Shown one piece after another: positions 10,079 to 21,042 of a DNA stretch of 64,000 bases. Position 1 is the stretch's first letter; each line of letters starts with the position of its first letter. Below the pieces are notes generated by a model. That model had not been told where the DNA came from and did not search any database. It worked only from the letters and a program-made list of their open reading frames with translations. Origin of the DNA: Prorocentrum cordatum. Lineage: Eukaryota > Sar > Dinophyceae > Prorocentrales > Prorocentraceae. The translations under genes were made by a program, and so were the position numbers. Location of the stretch: positions 42,501 through 106,500 of the forward strand of contig CAUYUJ010006369.1 of the NCBI GenBank assembly GCA_963575745.1, given 5' to 3'.

Positions 10079-11203
10079 TTGTCCCCTCCACCCAACTGCC
10101 GTCGACTGGAAAGCGGACAGGGGAGGTCTGGCTGCGACGACTCCGACGACCTGGGCGAGGGCTCCATCTGCAAGGGCTCTCAGGACTCGTTCTTTCCCGA
10201 CGACTCGGATGGCGGCTCAGACGCTGCCCAACCTGCCGCTGCTGACGCTGCAACTGCAGGCGTCGGTGGTGACATCATAGAGATCGACGACGATGCCGAT
10301 GTCGACGACATCGCCATCGGCGACATCAGTGGCGAATCCCAAGGTGGCGATGATGCTGGCGATGAAGGCGGTGCGAGCAGAGAAGGTCAAAGCCCCGCAT
10401 CGCCCGCCAGTGCGTCTTAGTCTTGGCGCGAATGGCCATCCTGGGCGCGGTCCGTCCATAGGGTGGCGCGGGGCGAGGAGAAGCTCCAGGCGCCGATCGT
10501 CGTCCACACTGCGCGCTCGGGCACCGACTCGCCTGCGCGCGCGTTGGCGGAGCTCGCGGGCCACGACAGCATAGATCACATCGCCTCTCACGACTGGGAT
10601 CCGGGATGCCAGAAGTTCATCATGAAGAACCAGTGCCCCCACCACCTGTACACCGAGAGCATCGCCGCGTCCCTGTTCCGGCCAAGCCTCTGCCTCATGC
10701 GCGGCGATGACGCGACGTGTTGCTACGCCCTGGACCACAAAGAGGTTGACATATTCATGGCGGGGTTCCCTTGCCGGATCTTCTCCCAGACTAATAAGGA
10801 TCGTTGGACGTGGGATGACATGTGGCAGCACCCAGAGGCCAAACCATGCCTGTGCCTTTCGACCTACCTCAAGGAGACCAAGCATAAGCCCAAAATTGCG
10901 TTGCTAGAGAATGTTGATGGCATTCGAAAGCGAGACCCTGGAGCAACCTCTGACTACACGACCCCCATGGAATTCGTCTTGAGAGGCATCGCCAAGGAGA
11001 GTGGCCACAGGGGCCACCGCAATGTTGGCCTAGAGTACCTGCCTGACTACGACGTCGTTGAGATGGAGTTCTCGTATCGCGACGCTGGGTTTCCCCACCT
11101 CAGGAATCGCATCTACTTCCTCTGCGTCCTGAAATCTATTATTGGTTTCGCCGGTGCTAAGAGTGAATTCAGCGTGGATTGGCGTCTTCGTTTTTCATTT
11201 TGA
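10079..11203 (+). CDS. C5-cytosine DNA methyltransferase, N-terminal and catalytic part
   Basis: Would transfer a methyl group from S-adenosylmethionine to cytosine C5 in DNA. Frame 2 begins with a Ser/Asp-rich acidic leader (ICKGSQDSFFPDDSDGG, IIEIDDDADVDDIAI), meets one in-frame TAG at 10418-10420, and continues open through the catalytic domain: motif I region VVHTARSGTDSPARALAEL, catalytic motif IV AGFPCRIFSQTN (Cys codon 10772-10774), motif VI LLENVDGI (ENV at 10907-10915) and motif VIII HLRNRIYFL (11095-11121). The motif order is that of the family. The exon probably ends near 11143-11153 (GT donors), after which the frame degenerates. The remaining motifs (IX, X) are at 15651-15993. 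Cytosine methyltransferases, some carried by retrotransposons, are known from dinoflagellates; I see no retroelement fused to this one. The real start codon is uncertain. Confidence 0.8.
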
Positions 11204-11304
11204 TTTTCTTTTTTTTCTGATATGCGCACGTCAATCGATCATGTGGCTCGGGCGTTCGTGTGAATGCCGCGTGGCCAGCGAATTTCGAATGTCTTCAGTG
11301 CCCT

Positions 11305-11652
11305 TGATTCTTCCTCATCGCACGGGGGCGGTCATACATCGAGCGAGGGCAGCGGAATTATAGCCGTCTGATGGAGCTCAGCCAAGGGCTACAAACATAC
11401 AACCGCAAACTGGAGGCAAAGAAACAAGAGCAATGCGAAAGAAGGTCACTGCGAAACCAGACAGATGTCTCCAGGAAGGCGAATGCCTGCCAACGCGCCG
11501 GCTGCAATTGTAAATCATACTGGCCCGTGGGAAACCCCAGCGGCAACGCCCAGGCGCCAACGATAACACCTAGACGCCCGGTGAAGTCATTGACGCGTTG
11601 CTCAAATCCTCACGAGCCAATCCATGAACAACCGCAAGGCGAGTCGCCCTGA
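11305..11652 (+). CDS. probable internal exon of the DNA methyltransferase gene
   Basis: Frame 1 encodes a basic, helical segment (YIERGQRNYSRLMELSQGLQ, YNRKLEAKKQEQCERRSLRN) then a Cys-containing part (ANACQRAGCNCKSYWPVGNP) before TGA 11650-11652. It has normal codon use and no repeats, lies 150 bases after the catalytic exon in the same orientation, and would fall between motif VIII and the target-recognition region. Assignment to the methyltransferase is by position only; I recognise no motif in it. Confidence 0.42.
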
Positions 11653-13000
11653 TCAAGGCTGGGTAATCGGGCAAGCGGCGAAAATAGCGAGCCGCATCCG
11701 CATTCGCGGATGATGAGGTGCAGGAAGCGGAGCAAAGGAGAGGAGGGCGGAAATGGAAATCATAATGAACACGGTGAAGAGAGGGAGTGTGGTGATAGGA
11801 AAGACTGGAAACGCGCAAGAGCATGAGCAGGTAGGAATACGGAAGAGGAGCTTGGGGGAGGTAGGAAGAAGCACAAGAAGCCTGAGGGAGGCAAAAGGCG
11901 CACCAGTGATCCGCGCGGAACGCGCGTGCGCCGCGCGCCCTCACCAGCGAGGGTGTAGGAAGAGGTGGGGGGGATCAAGGAGCAGGAGGAAGTAGGGGGA
12001 AATAGGAGGGGCAAGAACATGCAGAAGAAAGCATTTGCAGACTCGAATCCCAAGAAAGTTGCGCTAAGCATGACAGCGAAGTGAAGCAACGTGCAGCGCG
12101 AGACAAAAAAAAACGAGGACAACCGTTACATTAGGGAAAAGACAAGGGCGCAGGAGTACTTAATCGGAAGATGCGCAGGAACGGGGAGGGAGCAGAAAAA
12201 AGGAGGAGGTCAAAGAAGAGGGACGAGGAGGAGGAGGACAAGGAAGGGAAATATAAAGGATAGAGAGGAAAAAAACACGCTGACGACGACGGGCATCAAT
12301 CATCGAGGATCTCGAGTCGTTCGCTTTAGGTGCCTGCGGGACGCCCCATCAACGTCGTCATATCCGTGCCGCCGCGGCGCTCTCTTAGGGCAATTCTGGC
12401 TGCCTTTGGCGGCTGTCTTGGAGCCCCATGGGGCCCTCTTCGGGTCGTTTCGGGGATCTCCTGGGTCCCTCTTGGAAGCCTCGGGGGTCCTCCTGGGGCC
12501 ATCTTGAAGCCGTCGGTCAAAGAAGTGGGGCCCTAGCAACGCCCCATTCTTTCTCGAGCCCCCCAGTCGCCAACTGCGGCCCTCTTGCGACGCCCTTGAA
12601 GCGTTTTGGGCCCAACTTTGGTGCTCTTGGAGCCGAGTTGGGCCCTGATGGCCCCCTCTCAAAGCAAGTTCAAACCAACTCGCAGCCATCTCGAGGCCTC
12701 TAGAAACTACGGAAAGCAAAAAGGCGAGAAGAAACAAATTGAAGCGCACAGTGATTGTAAAGGAGTTGAACCTGTTGGAGGCCTCCCTCAAGAGCTCGAC
12801 AGACAATTGCGGGCTGTCACGAAGCGGTCTTGAGGGGGCTTGGAGGCGCATCGGAAGCAAACTTGTACCATCTGCAAGTATCTGGAGCGATCTCGGAATC
12901 CTTCTTGGGTTGCCTGCGGTTCCTTTGGAGCCATCTTCGGCCATTTCGGGCACTCCACCGCCCCGCGGCCACTCTCTGTCCACGCCCCTGCCAGGGGGGG
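11580..13000 (+). repeat. left arm of a large imperfect inverted repeat
   Basis: This segment is similar to the reverse complement of about 13500-14900 in the same order. Anchors: 11620-11700 with 14815-14890 (GCGACTCGCCTTGCGGTTG against GCAACTCGCCTGGCGATTG, as read on one strand); 11905-11960 with 14520-14580 (TTCCGCGCGGATCACTGGTG against TTCTGCGCGGATCACCAATG); 12495-12560 with 13930-14000 (GCCGTCGGTCAAAGAAG against GCCGTCAGTCAAAGAG); 12700-12730 with 13770-13795 (AAAAAGGCGAGA against AAAAGGCGGCGAGA). Much of the inner part is a GCC(A/C)TCTTGG-type degenerate repeat. It fills the methyltransferase intron. Confidence 0.7.
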
Positions 13001-13078
13001 GCGGGGGGGGGGGCCCGTCCCTGCCGGGGAGAAACGCGCGGATAAGCTAGCCCGTTAAACCACCACCCACGCTCTGCA

Positions 13079-13330
13079 TGGCTGGTGGGATTTTTCCACG
13101 GCCGCCTGGGAATACTATCCCGGATTCTCGAGTGAATTCTGCCCGGATTTTTCCAAATCCAAATGTGAATTTTCCCCAGAAACCGCGTGAATTTTCCCGG
13201 GTGTCCTCCGGATTTTTCCGCGCGCGTTTTTTCGATGCGCGCGCCCAAGGAAAAATCCACCAAGATTTCGGAGAGGTATTCAAAACGAGTTTTTGTTTTT
13301 CTCCCCGAAGTTTTCACTGGGCCGCGCGCG
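13079..13330 (+). repeat. spacer with alternating GGATTTTTCC and GAATTTTCCC motifs
   Basis: The loop between the inverted arms carries several short near-repeats in about 150 bases: GGGATTTTTCCACGG, CCCGGATTCTCGAG, CCCGGATTTTTCCAAAT, GTGAATTTTCCCCAG, GTGAATTTTCCCGGG and TCCGGATTTTTCCGCG, then AAAATCCACC and TTTTCACTGG. No ORF explains them. Confidence 0.5.
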
Positions 13331-13499
13331 GAGCCTGGAAGAAGGGCGGGGGGGGGGGGGGAAGTCACAGGGAGTGGAGGGGCACGCCACAGGAGAGGGC
13401 CGGAGGGAGACAGGAATCCCAGCACCCCTTTAAGCGTGAGCGGCGTGACGAAGTAATTCATCCAAGCCCACTCTTCCCCTTCATAGACACGGTTCCCCA

Positions 13500-14900
13500 T
13501 TTCCCCGCCCAATCCTTCCTGCGCGGGAAGGTAGCCGCGGGTCGTTGGAGCGCCCAATACGACCCAAAATGTATCCGAGATGGCTGCAAGGAGCCCAGAT
13601 ACGCCTCCAATATCGCTCAATGCATCCCAGGACGATTCCGAAGAGCCTCCAACATGCCTCTGAGTCGTCAAGACCGCTTCAAGACGGCCCCGCGTGCCCT
13701 TCGAGCTCTCCAAGGAGGCCTCCAAGACAAAAAAAGTGAACGCCAATGCGTGCTATGCGTTATGTCTCGCCGCCTTTTCGTTTTCCATGGGCTCTTGAGG
13801 CCTCAAGATGGCCACGCTGGCCTGAGATGGCCCTCCAGAAGAACCCGACAGGCCCCAAGACGGCGCCGAGAGCGCTCAAGAGCAGCCGAAGAACGTCCCA
13901 AGAGAGCGCCAAGAGGCGACGTGGGCGGCTCCAGAGAGGGGGCGCTGCAAGGACCCTCCCCCCGTACTCTTTGACTGACGGCGTTTCCAAGATGGCCCCG
14001 AGAGGGCCCCCAAGGCCTCCAAGACGGGCCCACGAGACCCCGAATAGGATCTCAAGGAGGCCCGAAACAGCCTCAAGAGGACCCCGTAGGCTCTCCCAAA
14101 ATGGCTCCAAATTAGCTCCACAATGGCCCACAAATCACTCCAAGGGGCTTCTAACAAGAGCCGTGTGCGAAAAACAAACAAAATCCTCCATGATTGATTC
14201 TGGCCGTCGTCGTGACTTTTTCTCTCCCATCCTTCCTTTTCCTACTCCTCGTCCTCATCCCGCCCCTCCTCCGTTTCCTCGTCATCCTCCTCCTTGTCCT
14301 CCTTCTCCGCTGCTGTTAATCCTCCGATTCCTCCTGCGCCGTCCTCACGTTTCTAACGTAAACAGCGTCGCCCTCTTGGTTGAGCACCATGCTGGCACAC
14401 GTTTCTGATGAACACAATTTGCCTGGGCACCGTCTCTGGAACTGCTTCGTCCTGAGCGTTCTTACCCCCATGTCCTCCTACCTCCCCCATGCTCCCCCCA
14501 CCTCCCCATCTGGCACATTCCTACATCCTCGTTTACGAAAGGATGCGGCGCACTGGTGTTCTGCGCGGATCACCAATGCGGTTGCTACCTCCCCCTGGCT
14601 CCTCGTAACCCTCCTCCCCCCCTCAGGTCCCTCATCATCCTTCCGACCTTCTGATGCTCTAGCATGTTGCTGTTTCCTCCAGCACGCGTCCATCCTTCTG
14701 CTGTTCCTCTTTTTTCGTTACTACTGGTCCTTCGCCACCATATTTGTTCCGTCGCTTCCTCCACCTCCTCTTCCTCCTCCCGTACAGAACCAGTGAAAAC
14801 GCATTCGGTTCGCTGCGGCGCCGCATGCTGCTACACATGCTGATCGAGGCAACTCGCCTGGCGATTGCTTTTGCCTTGGCTGGCGGAAACACGCGAGGCG
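13500..14900 (-). repeat. right arm of the large imperfect inverted repeat
   Basis: Mirror of 11580-13000. On the minus strand it shows the same GCCATCTTGG-rich inner part, then the same C-rich stretch and the same GCGCGGATCAC and ACTCGCC landmarks. Both arms have many substitutions and small indels, so the duplication is old, or the two arms are independently inserted members of one repeat family. A third member without partner lies at 42060-42450. Confidence 0.68.
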
Positions 14901-15282
14901 TCGGAAATGAAGGCAAAAAGGCGGATGAACAGTATAATCCCACGGACCACGGCCGAAACGCGTCAGAACATATGCGAGGAAACAGGTCTGCAAGTTGTTT
15001 TGGACCCCTACAAAGCCTGTCTTGGGACCCTGGGGCCTGCTTGCAATCCTTCTCGGGACCTGCTGGTTTGTGGTTTTGTCTGCAGTTGGACTGCGGGCGG
15101 AACGCGGGCGCCGCTTATGCAGCATTCCATTGTTCGTTTTCCTCTGAGGGCATCCGCAGTGGATTTTGTGCGCGTTTGTTTTTTTGTTGAGCAGATCAGT
15201 TCAATAAGATCTGTCGTTGTTCGGCACGAGACCACTAAAATGAAATTCGAAGAGGAAAAACTATCCACGCGTCCCTTCATAG
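14900..15282. other. remainder of the methyltransferase intron
   Basis: No gene seen. Mixed composition with moderately AT-rich DNA near 15180-15270, ending in the probable acceptor at 15281-15282. Confidence 0.4.
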
Positions 15283-15650
15283 CCCTTGGCGAAGCCAACT
15301 ATTACCGAATTGGGCGGTGGCAAGGACAAAGTTTTCAACGAGATTAGAACGTCCCTCAACGCCCTGGCCGACGACAGAAGCGTGCAATACCACATCCAGG
15401 ACTTCCTCATTGAGGATGAGGTGGGCGCTGTTGTCCCCAAGAAGTGGCGGAAAAGCAGCAGGTCGATTGCGATGACAGTTGACGGCGTCCTCTTGAGCGA
15501 CAGGGCTCGGTCCGATGGCAACCTGGAGCTACGGGGAACGCCAGCTGGCCGCCCCTTTCAAACGTGCGCGCCAGCGTCCACGCTGGCTGAGTTGACCCTC
15601 CGCGAGCAGGACATCGCCGACATCGCATTGCTCCGCGCTTTGCAGAGGAA
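15283..15650 (+). CDS. DNA methyltransferase exon, target-recognition region
   Basis: Frame 1 opens directly after CTTCATAG (AG at 15281-15282), a plausible acceptor, and encodes a non-repetitive stretch: FNEIRTSLNALADDRSVQYH, LIEDEVGAVVPKKWRKSSRS, then LREQDIADIALLRALQRN. It sits immediately before the motif IX/X part and shifts into it by +1 at about 15640-15655, where the text goes from ALQRN to LDWFNVDVSQ. The region between motifs VIII and IX of C5-methyltransferases is the variable DNA-recognition part, which fits the lack of a recognisable motif. The frame break is a one-base indel, an assembly error or a mutation. Confidence 0.6.
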
Positions 15651-15993
15651 CTCGCCTGGATTGGTTCAATGTGGACGTCAGCCAGAACGCCATGGGGGCC
15701 TGCTCATACTCTGGCGGCTACGCCATGCCGACGTTCACTACTAGCACAAAGATCGTGATCGCGCCGGGGAGCGACCGCTCCGCTCTCCCCTCCAGTGCCA
15801 GGTTGCTCTTGACTAAGGAGGCCTTCCAGCTGCAGGGGTGGCCCGCTGACGAACTGGAGTTGGACGGCATCAACCACAGCACGTGCACGCAGCTGGTCGC
15901 GAACATGATCACGGCCCCCTCCATCGGCTGCGTCCTCGCTGCGGTCCTCAAGCGCGCGGACATCGGGAAGGGGCTCGCTGACACGCGGCACTA
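15651..15993 (+). CDS. DNA methyltransferase C-terminal part (motifs IX and X)
   Basis: Frame 2 reads DWFNVDVSQNAMGACSYSGG then MPTFTTSTKIVIA, followed by LLLTKEAFQLQGWPADEL (motif IX-like, usually LTxREaxxLQGFP) and STCTQLVANMITAPSIGCVL (motif X-like, usually QxGNAVxPxVxxxI, here with Ala-Asn in place of Gly-Asn), ending ADTRH at TAG 15991-15993. With the catalytic motifs at 10079-11203 these complete the family's motif set, so the gene spans about 10.08-15.99 kb with a 3.6-kb intron between 11652 and 15283. The Asn of motif X is preserved, but the frame break upstream and the in-frame TAG leave open whether the gene is functional. Confidence 0.68.
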
Positions 15994-16024
15994 GTACAGC
16001 AGGTGCCAGGCAGCTTTTGCTAGA

Positions 16025-16090
16025 CCAGCGACCCAGGCGATCCAGCTGCGCGCTGGGCCAGCGACCCAAGCGATCCAGCTGCGAGTTGGT
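16025..16090 (+). repeat. 33-bp tandem duplication
   Basis: Two adjacent copies of CCAGCGACCCAGGCGATCC-type sequence (16025-16057 and 16058-16090) differ at only a few bases. They lie just 3' of the methyltransferase stop. Confidence 0.8.
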
Positions 16091-17515
16091 CTCTGGGCCA
16101 GCTTGGGGCGGTCCTAGGTCTCTGGGCTGGTCGAGCCTGTGCCCGTCGAGCAATTCAGCACACCCTCTGATGATTCAGAAAGAAGAAGTCTGCGCTTCCC
16201 CCTCCCCCTGCCACTCCTCCCCCTTATCCTGATCCTCTGGCCACTGGCCCAACTCCTCCTCCTGCTCCCCGCCCCCCCCCCCCCGCCTCGCCCAATCGAT
16301 CAATCGCCCCGCGGCTGCACGGGCAGCTTCAACTGGAGGGCGAAGCGCGGCGATGCCGCGACGTGCCTGGAAATGCCTCGCGGGATGAGGCGAGGCGGGG
16401 CGCGAGGGGGATGGCGAGGGTGGGCGAGGAGCGGGGGTCGAGTAGGGCGAGTGGCACGAACGCAGCAACACATCCACGCAACGCGCCAAACATGGCAGGC
16501 ATCAAACATCAAACTGGCGACAAGTTTCCATTCCTTACAACATTCCCCAGGGGATCTTGAAAGTTGCGGGAGTTGCGCAGACGGCAGCACCCAGGTAGGC
16601 GAGGCCCCACCTCGATCTGGATCGGACCGCACTCCCCCCTGCTGGCCCCCCTTCCCGCGAACTCGCGAAAAGGGCGACAGTCGGGCAGTCGGCAGCTCCC
16701 AGGAAGGGGATGTGCCTGGGAGAGGAGGAGTAGCAGCAGCAACAGGATAGAGGGACACGAGGGAAATAATCTATAGGCTAGGCTGGGGAAGGGGGGTAAG
16801 TGTGTCCGTCCCTGCGACGGGCAGCCCTCAGGGGAAACCACTGCGCGTGTCTTGCGCAACCTGCGCCGGCGAGATCTCACACGCGCGCAGAGGAGATGCA
16901 TGGCGCCAACAAGAGTTCGGCCCACTAGGCCCGTCTTTGCCCGCCGCCTGGCCCTTGAACTGCGGGGGGCTGCGTTTATCTGCAATCAGCCCTGAGTTGT
17001 TCCGACTAGCCTCGCTGCTCTGGACCTCTGGGCCCCCGTCCGATCGCCAGCGGCCCCAGGCAATCCCGATTAGCTCCAGACAGTGATTGCGCCGAGCGAG
17101 TATTGTGGCAGGCGCGGTTTTCATTCGAGCCCCGAGCGATGGCCCCATGTGCCCATTCCGCGTGCTGGCATGCTGCATGCTCGGCCCTGGTCTTCCGATG
17201 CAAAGGCCCTCCTCTCTACTCATTCTGTCGGCCGATGCGGTGCCGGTTTGGCCGCGGGGCCCCCTGCGCTCACTTCCTCGAGGAGCTGACGTCCAGCTTT
17301 CCAAGCCGCGCCTGGCTGTGGCGACGAGGGGCCCCCACAATGGCCAGAAAATTTCAAACCTCAATCCTCGTGACTCCCTTGTCCAACTTACCGCCCCTCC
17401 CTCGCCCATTGGGCCCCCCCCTATAGCAATTTTTGCTGAGAGGTGCCATTTAGCGCTGCGCCACCCGCGGCCCCTCCAGGCTCGCTGGCCCCCCAAGGCT
17501 TGCCGCGGCGCGAGC
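16091..17515. other. gene-poor stretch
   Basis: No supported gene. It has a pyrimidine tract with a C run (16195-16300), GC-rich DNA with many Ala/Arg/Pro shadow frames, and C-rich DNA just before the next gene's ATG at 17516. Confidence 0.5.
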
Positions 17516-19602
17516 ATGGAGTTGGATGCCATGTCCGAGGGCTCGGGCTCAGAGTAGCACAGCTCGAATCACGACGGGGCGCCCCAGGAGGCGGCTGAGG
17601 ATGAGACCCAGGAGATGGCGGGCAAAACAGGAGCTGGTGACGAACTGCCCTATGAGACGAGCGAGGTGTTCCAGTGCGATGGCTGCTCCCTCACCTCGTC
17701 GCCCCAGTGCCGCACCGATGCGAAGATGGACAAGATCCAGATCTGCACGTGGGGGAAGACGAAGAGGGTAAACAAGAGAGGCCTGATCTACAAGAAGCCC
17801 CAGGGATCCTGGTGCGGCATCTGTGTGTCCTTGTTCAGGATCCGCTTCAAAAAACTGGAATATCACGAAGATCAGCCTCGTCGGGAAGAAATTCAAGGAG
17901 GAGAAAGGTAACGGGCGGAAGTGGAAGGCTGGCTACAAAGAGTACGTGAACCTGCGGGCAGGCGGAACCAGCCGGGTCAGAAAGATGAAGAACATCGTTT
18001 CCAAGGACGAGGAGATCTATAATGAGTTGGAGGGCCCAGAGAAAGAGTTTTGGGAGCTCAGCGCTTGCACGTCAGAGTTTGGGGACCCCAAAAAATGGAG
18101 CCAAAATCATCCAGATGAAGAACAGCGCTGGCAAGGTTGTCAGAGGCGTGGCCGTGGTGAAGGGCCGCAAGGGGGTGTGCAAGATCAAGTCGGGCAGGAG
18201 GGTCACTAACAAGTCTGCGGAGATTCGCGACTCTGGCGACATGGTGCTCGACGCCGAGCAGCAGGAGGAGGCTGCTAATGAAGTGGCGGAGGAGATGAAC
18301 GCCGAGGCTGACCACCGCGGCGCCCTCACCCTCGAGGAGACTCAGGCTCGCGCGGAGGCCCAGAGGGCTGCCGCGCTGGAGGTCCAGCAGGGGGCCTTCC
18401 CTGACACCGCCGACGGGGGCAAGGCATCGTCGGACAGCGAGGGCAGCGACGACAGCGACGACAGTTCTGAGGAGGGCGACGACAGCAGCGACGAGGATTC
18501 CGACCGCCCGCCCAAGAAAAAAGCGAAGCAGAATGCAAGTGGGGGAAGCCGCAAGGCCCCCGCCGCAGCCAGCGCGGCGGCCTCCGTGGCCGCTGACGGT
18601 GAGTTTGAGGTGGAGTTTCACACGCCCACCCCGAAGAAGCCAATGGGCAGCCGCGTTGCCTCGGTGGCATCAGGTTCACTTGGCCCTGTGAAGAAGATGA
18701 AGAAGGACTCTTCCGAATTGACGGGCGGCCACCAGAAGACGCTGGAGGACTTGTCGAACCTCTTCGAGCAGATCCCGACCAAGCTGACGAACGGGGACTT
18801 CGACGATACGAATGGCAGGGCACTGCAGCGCATGGTGGGCGATTGGCACACGACGAAGCGCAGCGGCCAGGCAGCTGTGAACCATTTGCTGAAGCAGACT
18901 GATGATGAGGAGCGTCGGCGCGTGTTGTCCCGTTTTCGGAACGCCTCTGACAACATCGACCCCGTCGCGGGTTACCTGAGGGTCTTCAACTTGCCGGGGC
19001 AGGCGAAGGCGACCTTCCAGTCTATGCACACCGAGTGGACCAACATCAAGAAGCTGACCCAGCCCCCCGCGAGGGGTGCCACGGCCATGTTGCAGAAGCT
19101 GAGCAAGGAGAAGACTGACGCGACGCCGTCGGCCATCTCCGAGATCCTGGACATCATGAGCCCGACCCCTAAAACCGACCAGGTCACCACCCATGTGGTT
19201 CGCGCGGCTGACAGGGCGGCTCTTCACCAGGATATCATCGCCAACCTGATTGGACAGATTTTCAAGCGGCGCCCATTCGACGCGAGGAAGGACGCGGAGA
19301 ACGCAGAGAAGGTCAGGTTCGAGATCGAGACGGAGATGACCGAGCTGCTCGGGAAGATCAACGATGTGGCCTTCGCGAATGCCTTGGGGCCCCAGATCAT
19401 CCAGACCCTCCAGCAGATTCTCGCCGTGGTCCACTACGCTGAGGAGAGCGGCGCGCAGCTGAGGATCGCCCTGGGCGCGTGGTCCAACAAGGCGCCGGAC
19501 GGCATCCTGGCCCAGGCGGCGCACAGCAAGGTCCGGGGCGCGTTCTTGAAGGACGCTGCGGAATACTTGGCAGGCTCCAGGGCTAGGCTTTGCTCAAAAT
19601 AA
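17516..19602 (+). CDS. unrecognised Cys-motif/acidic/helical protein (one in-frame TAG, two +1 frame breaks)
   Basis: Starts at ATG 17516 (MELDAMSEGSGSE), meets TAG at 17555-17557, and stays open in the same frame. A Cys-rich module follows: FQCDGCSLTSSPQC (Cys codons 17675 and 17684), then QICTWGKTKR and GSWCGIC, a spacing that could bind zinc. The frame moves +1 at the A6 run 17849-17854 and again at the A6 run 18090-18095, giving FKEEKGNGRKWKAGYKEYVN and later KIIQMKNSAGKVVRGVAVVK. The rest is open to TAA 19600-19602: a Glu-rich helix, a Ser/Asp-rich acidic tract with a PPKKKAKQ nuclear-signal-like patch (18420-18540), and a long alpha-helical C-terminal half. Total about 690 residues. I know no family for it. 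The Cys module plus acidic and basic tracts suggests a nuclear protein. It may continue into the next gene by an intron. Confidence 0.65.
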
Positions 19603-21042
19603 GCCCCTCCCTTAACTTAGACTCCTTACCATCCTCTCACCCTTATCCACCCTCGCCCGCCCTCCTCCACCTCCCCTCTCGCTTCGCCTCCTCGTCGTCG
19701 TCGTTGTCGTCGTCCTTCTCCTCCTCGTCCTCCTCGTGCCCTCTCCTCGCTCCCCATGCTTCTCGCTCCCAGGGCTCTCCCTCATCCTCTCATCCCCCCC
19801 CTTCTCCTCCCCCTCCTCCCCCTCCCCAGTTCCCTGCTGTCCCGTCGGAGTGCCTGGCCCACAGAGCGCTCCGCTGCCATGGGGGCCTTCGCCTGGCGGG
19901 CGACGGGGTCGTCGTCGTCGTCGGCGGCGGCGTCGCCATCGTCGTCGTCGCCGTGAGGACGGGTCAGGACCTTCAGAGGTTTCCAGAGAGCGACGCGGGC
20001 CCCCAGCCTTCTCAGGGCCTGAGTGAGGTCGCCCTGTACCGCCCCCCATGGACTGGTCCATTTGGTTTCTCGGAGCTCCGACTCATCGAAGCGAATCGGG
20101 TTGCATCTTTTGGCCGATTTAGACACCATCCAGCAATCCTCCTTCTCTGTCCTCCACCTCCTCTCGCACCGCCGCCTGTCTAACGTCGGTGGCCTGTCTC
20201 GCCCTGGCCCCATATGTGGCCCACGCCGTATCCACCCTGGCGGTGCGATGGGGCCTTGGGAACCCCGTGGGCCCGCGCGGGCGGTGCTCGCTCTGGCTGG
20301 CCAGCGAGATAGCTCCTGCGATCGATCCAGCGAGTGGCGGGCGATGAGGATCGATCCGATTGTCGATCGTCGCCTGGACCAATCGCGCGGGATTCGGCTT
20401 CCGGCCCTGATTCCCCACCGAGGCTGAGCGCCCTGATGTTGATTGCGACGACTTCTGTGGTCCAGGATCATCAGCCATGGGCCATGGGCCATGGGGGGGG
20501 CGATTGGCCGTCGATACGTCGATACTCGATACCTCGATACCTGCGCCACCTACATTCACCCTCTCAGAGCCCTGCACGGAGCCTCCATCGGAACCAGACA
20601 ATACGTGGGATCCGCCGTGGCCATCGCCACCTTCGCCACCATCATTCACCATCATTCAGCATCCAGAGCCCCGCACGGATTGGCGCACGGAGCTTCTCCC
20701 GGAACCCGACGTGGAAGTGGAGAACGAGGGCCCGCCTCCCACTGTGATCGATTCCCCCATTGACAGCCCTCGCTGCCACGGATCGTTGCCCTTGCTGGTT
20801 GCGCCGCCAACGATCGATGGTCTGGGCCCGAGCCGCAGCGGGAGCCCGCCGCGGACCCCGCCCCTGTGGCTTCGATTGCTTCGACGCCGCGACCCGCTGC
20901 CGTCGACCAGCCGGCCATCCCCCGCCCGCACCTCCCCCCTCCTCCCTGCCCTTGCCCCTCCCTCCTCCCCAGCGTCTCTGGGCCCCTCGCCCCGCCCTCG
21001 TGCACCCCCCCTCCTCCACTTGGCCTTTTGCCATCCTCGCAG
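19603..21042 (+). other. probable intron or intergenic spacer
   Basis: Pyrimidine-rich (19610-19850) with CGTCGT runs (19690-19730, 19905-19950), GATC-rich patches near 20320-20400, a CATGGGC triplet repeat at 20476-20496 and CGATAC repeats at 20512-20541, ending in a pyrimidine-rich stretch and CTCGCAG at 21036-21042, a good 3' splice site. Frames here encode only Pro/Arg/Ser-rich shadows. Confidence 0.5.

Noticed and set aside
13079-13220. NF-kappaB-like sites (GGGATTTTTCC)
   Set aside because: The consensus is of animal origin; no such regulator is expected in a dinoflagellate. Kept only as a repeat motif.
14095-14110. AGCCATTTTGG on the minus strand as a leader fragment
   Set aside because: It is one variant of the GCC(A)TCTTGG unit of the dispersed repeat; the CTCAAG end is absent.
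19782-20655. Minus-strand Arg/Gly-rich ORFs between the two genes
   Set aside because: Composition shadows of pyrimidine tracts and CGT repeats in the probable intron.
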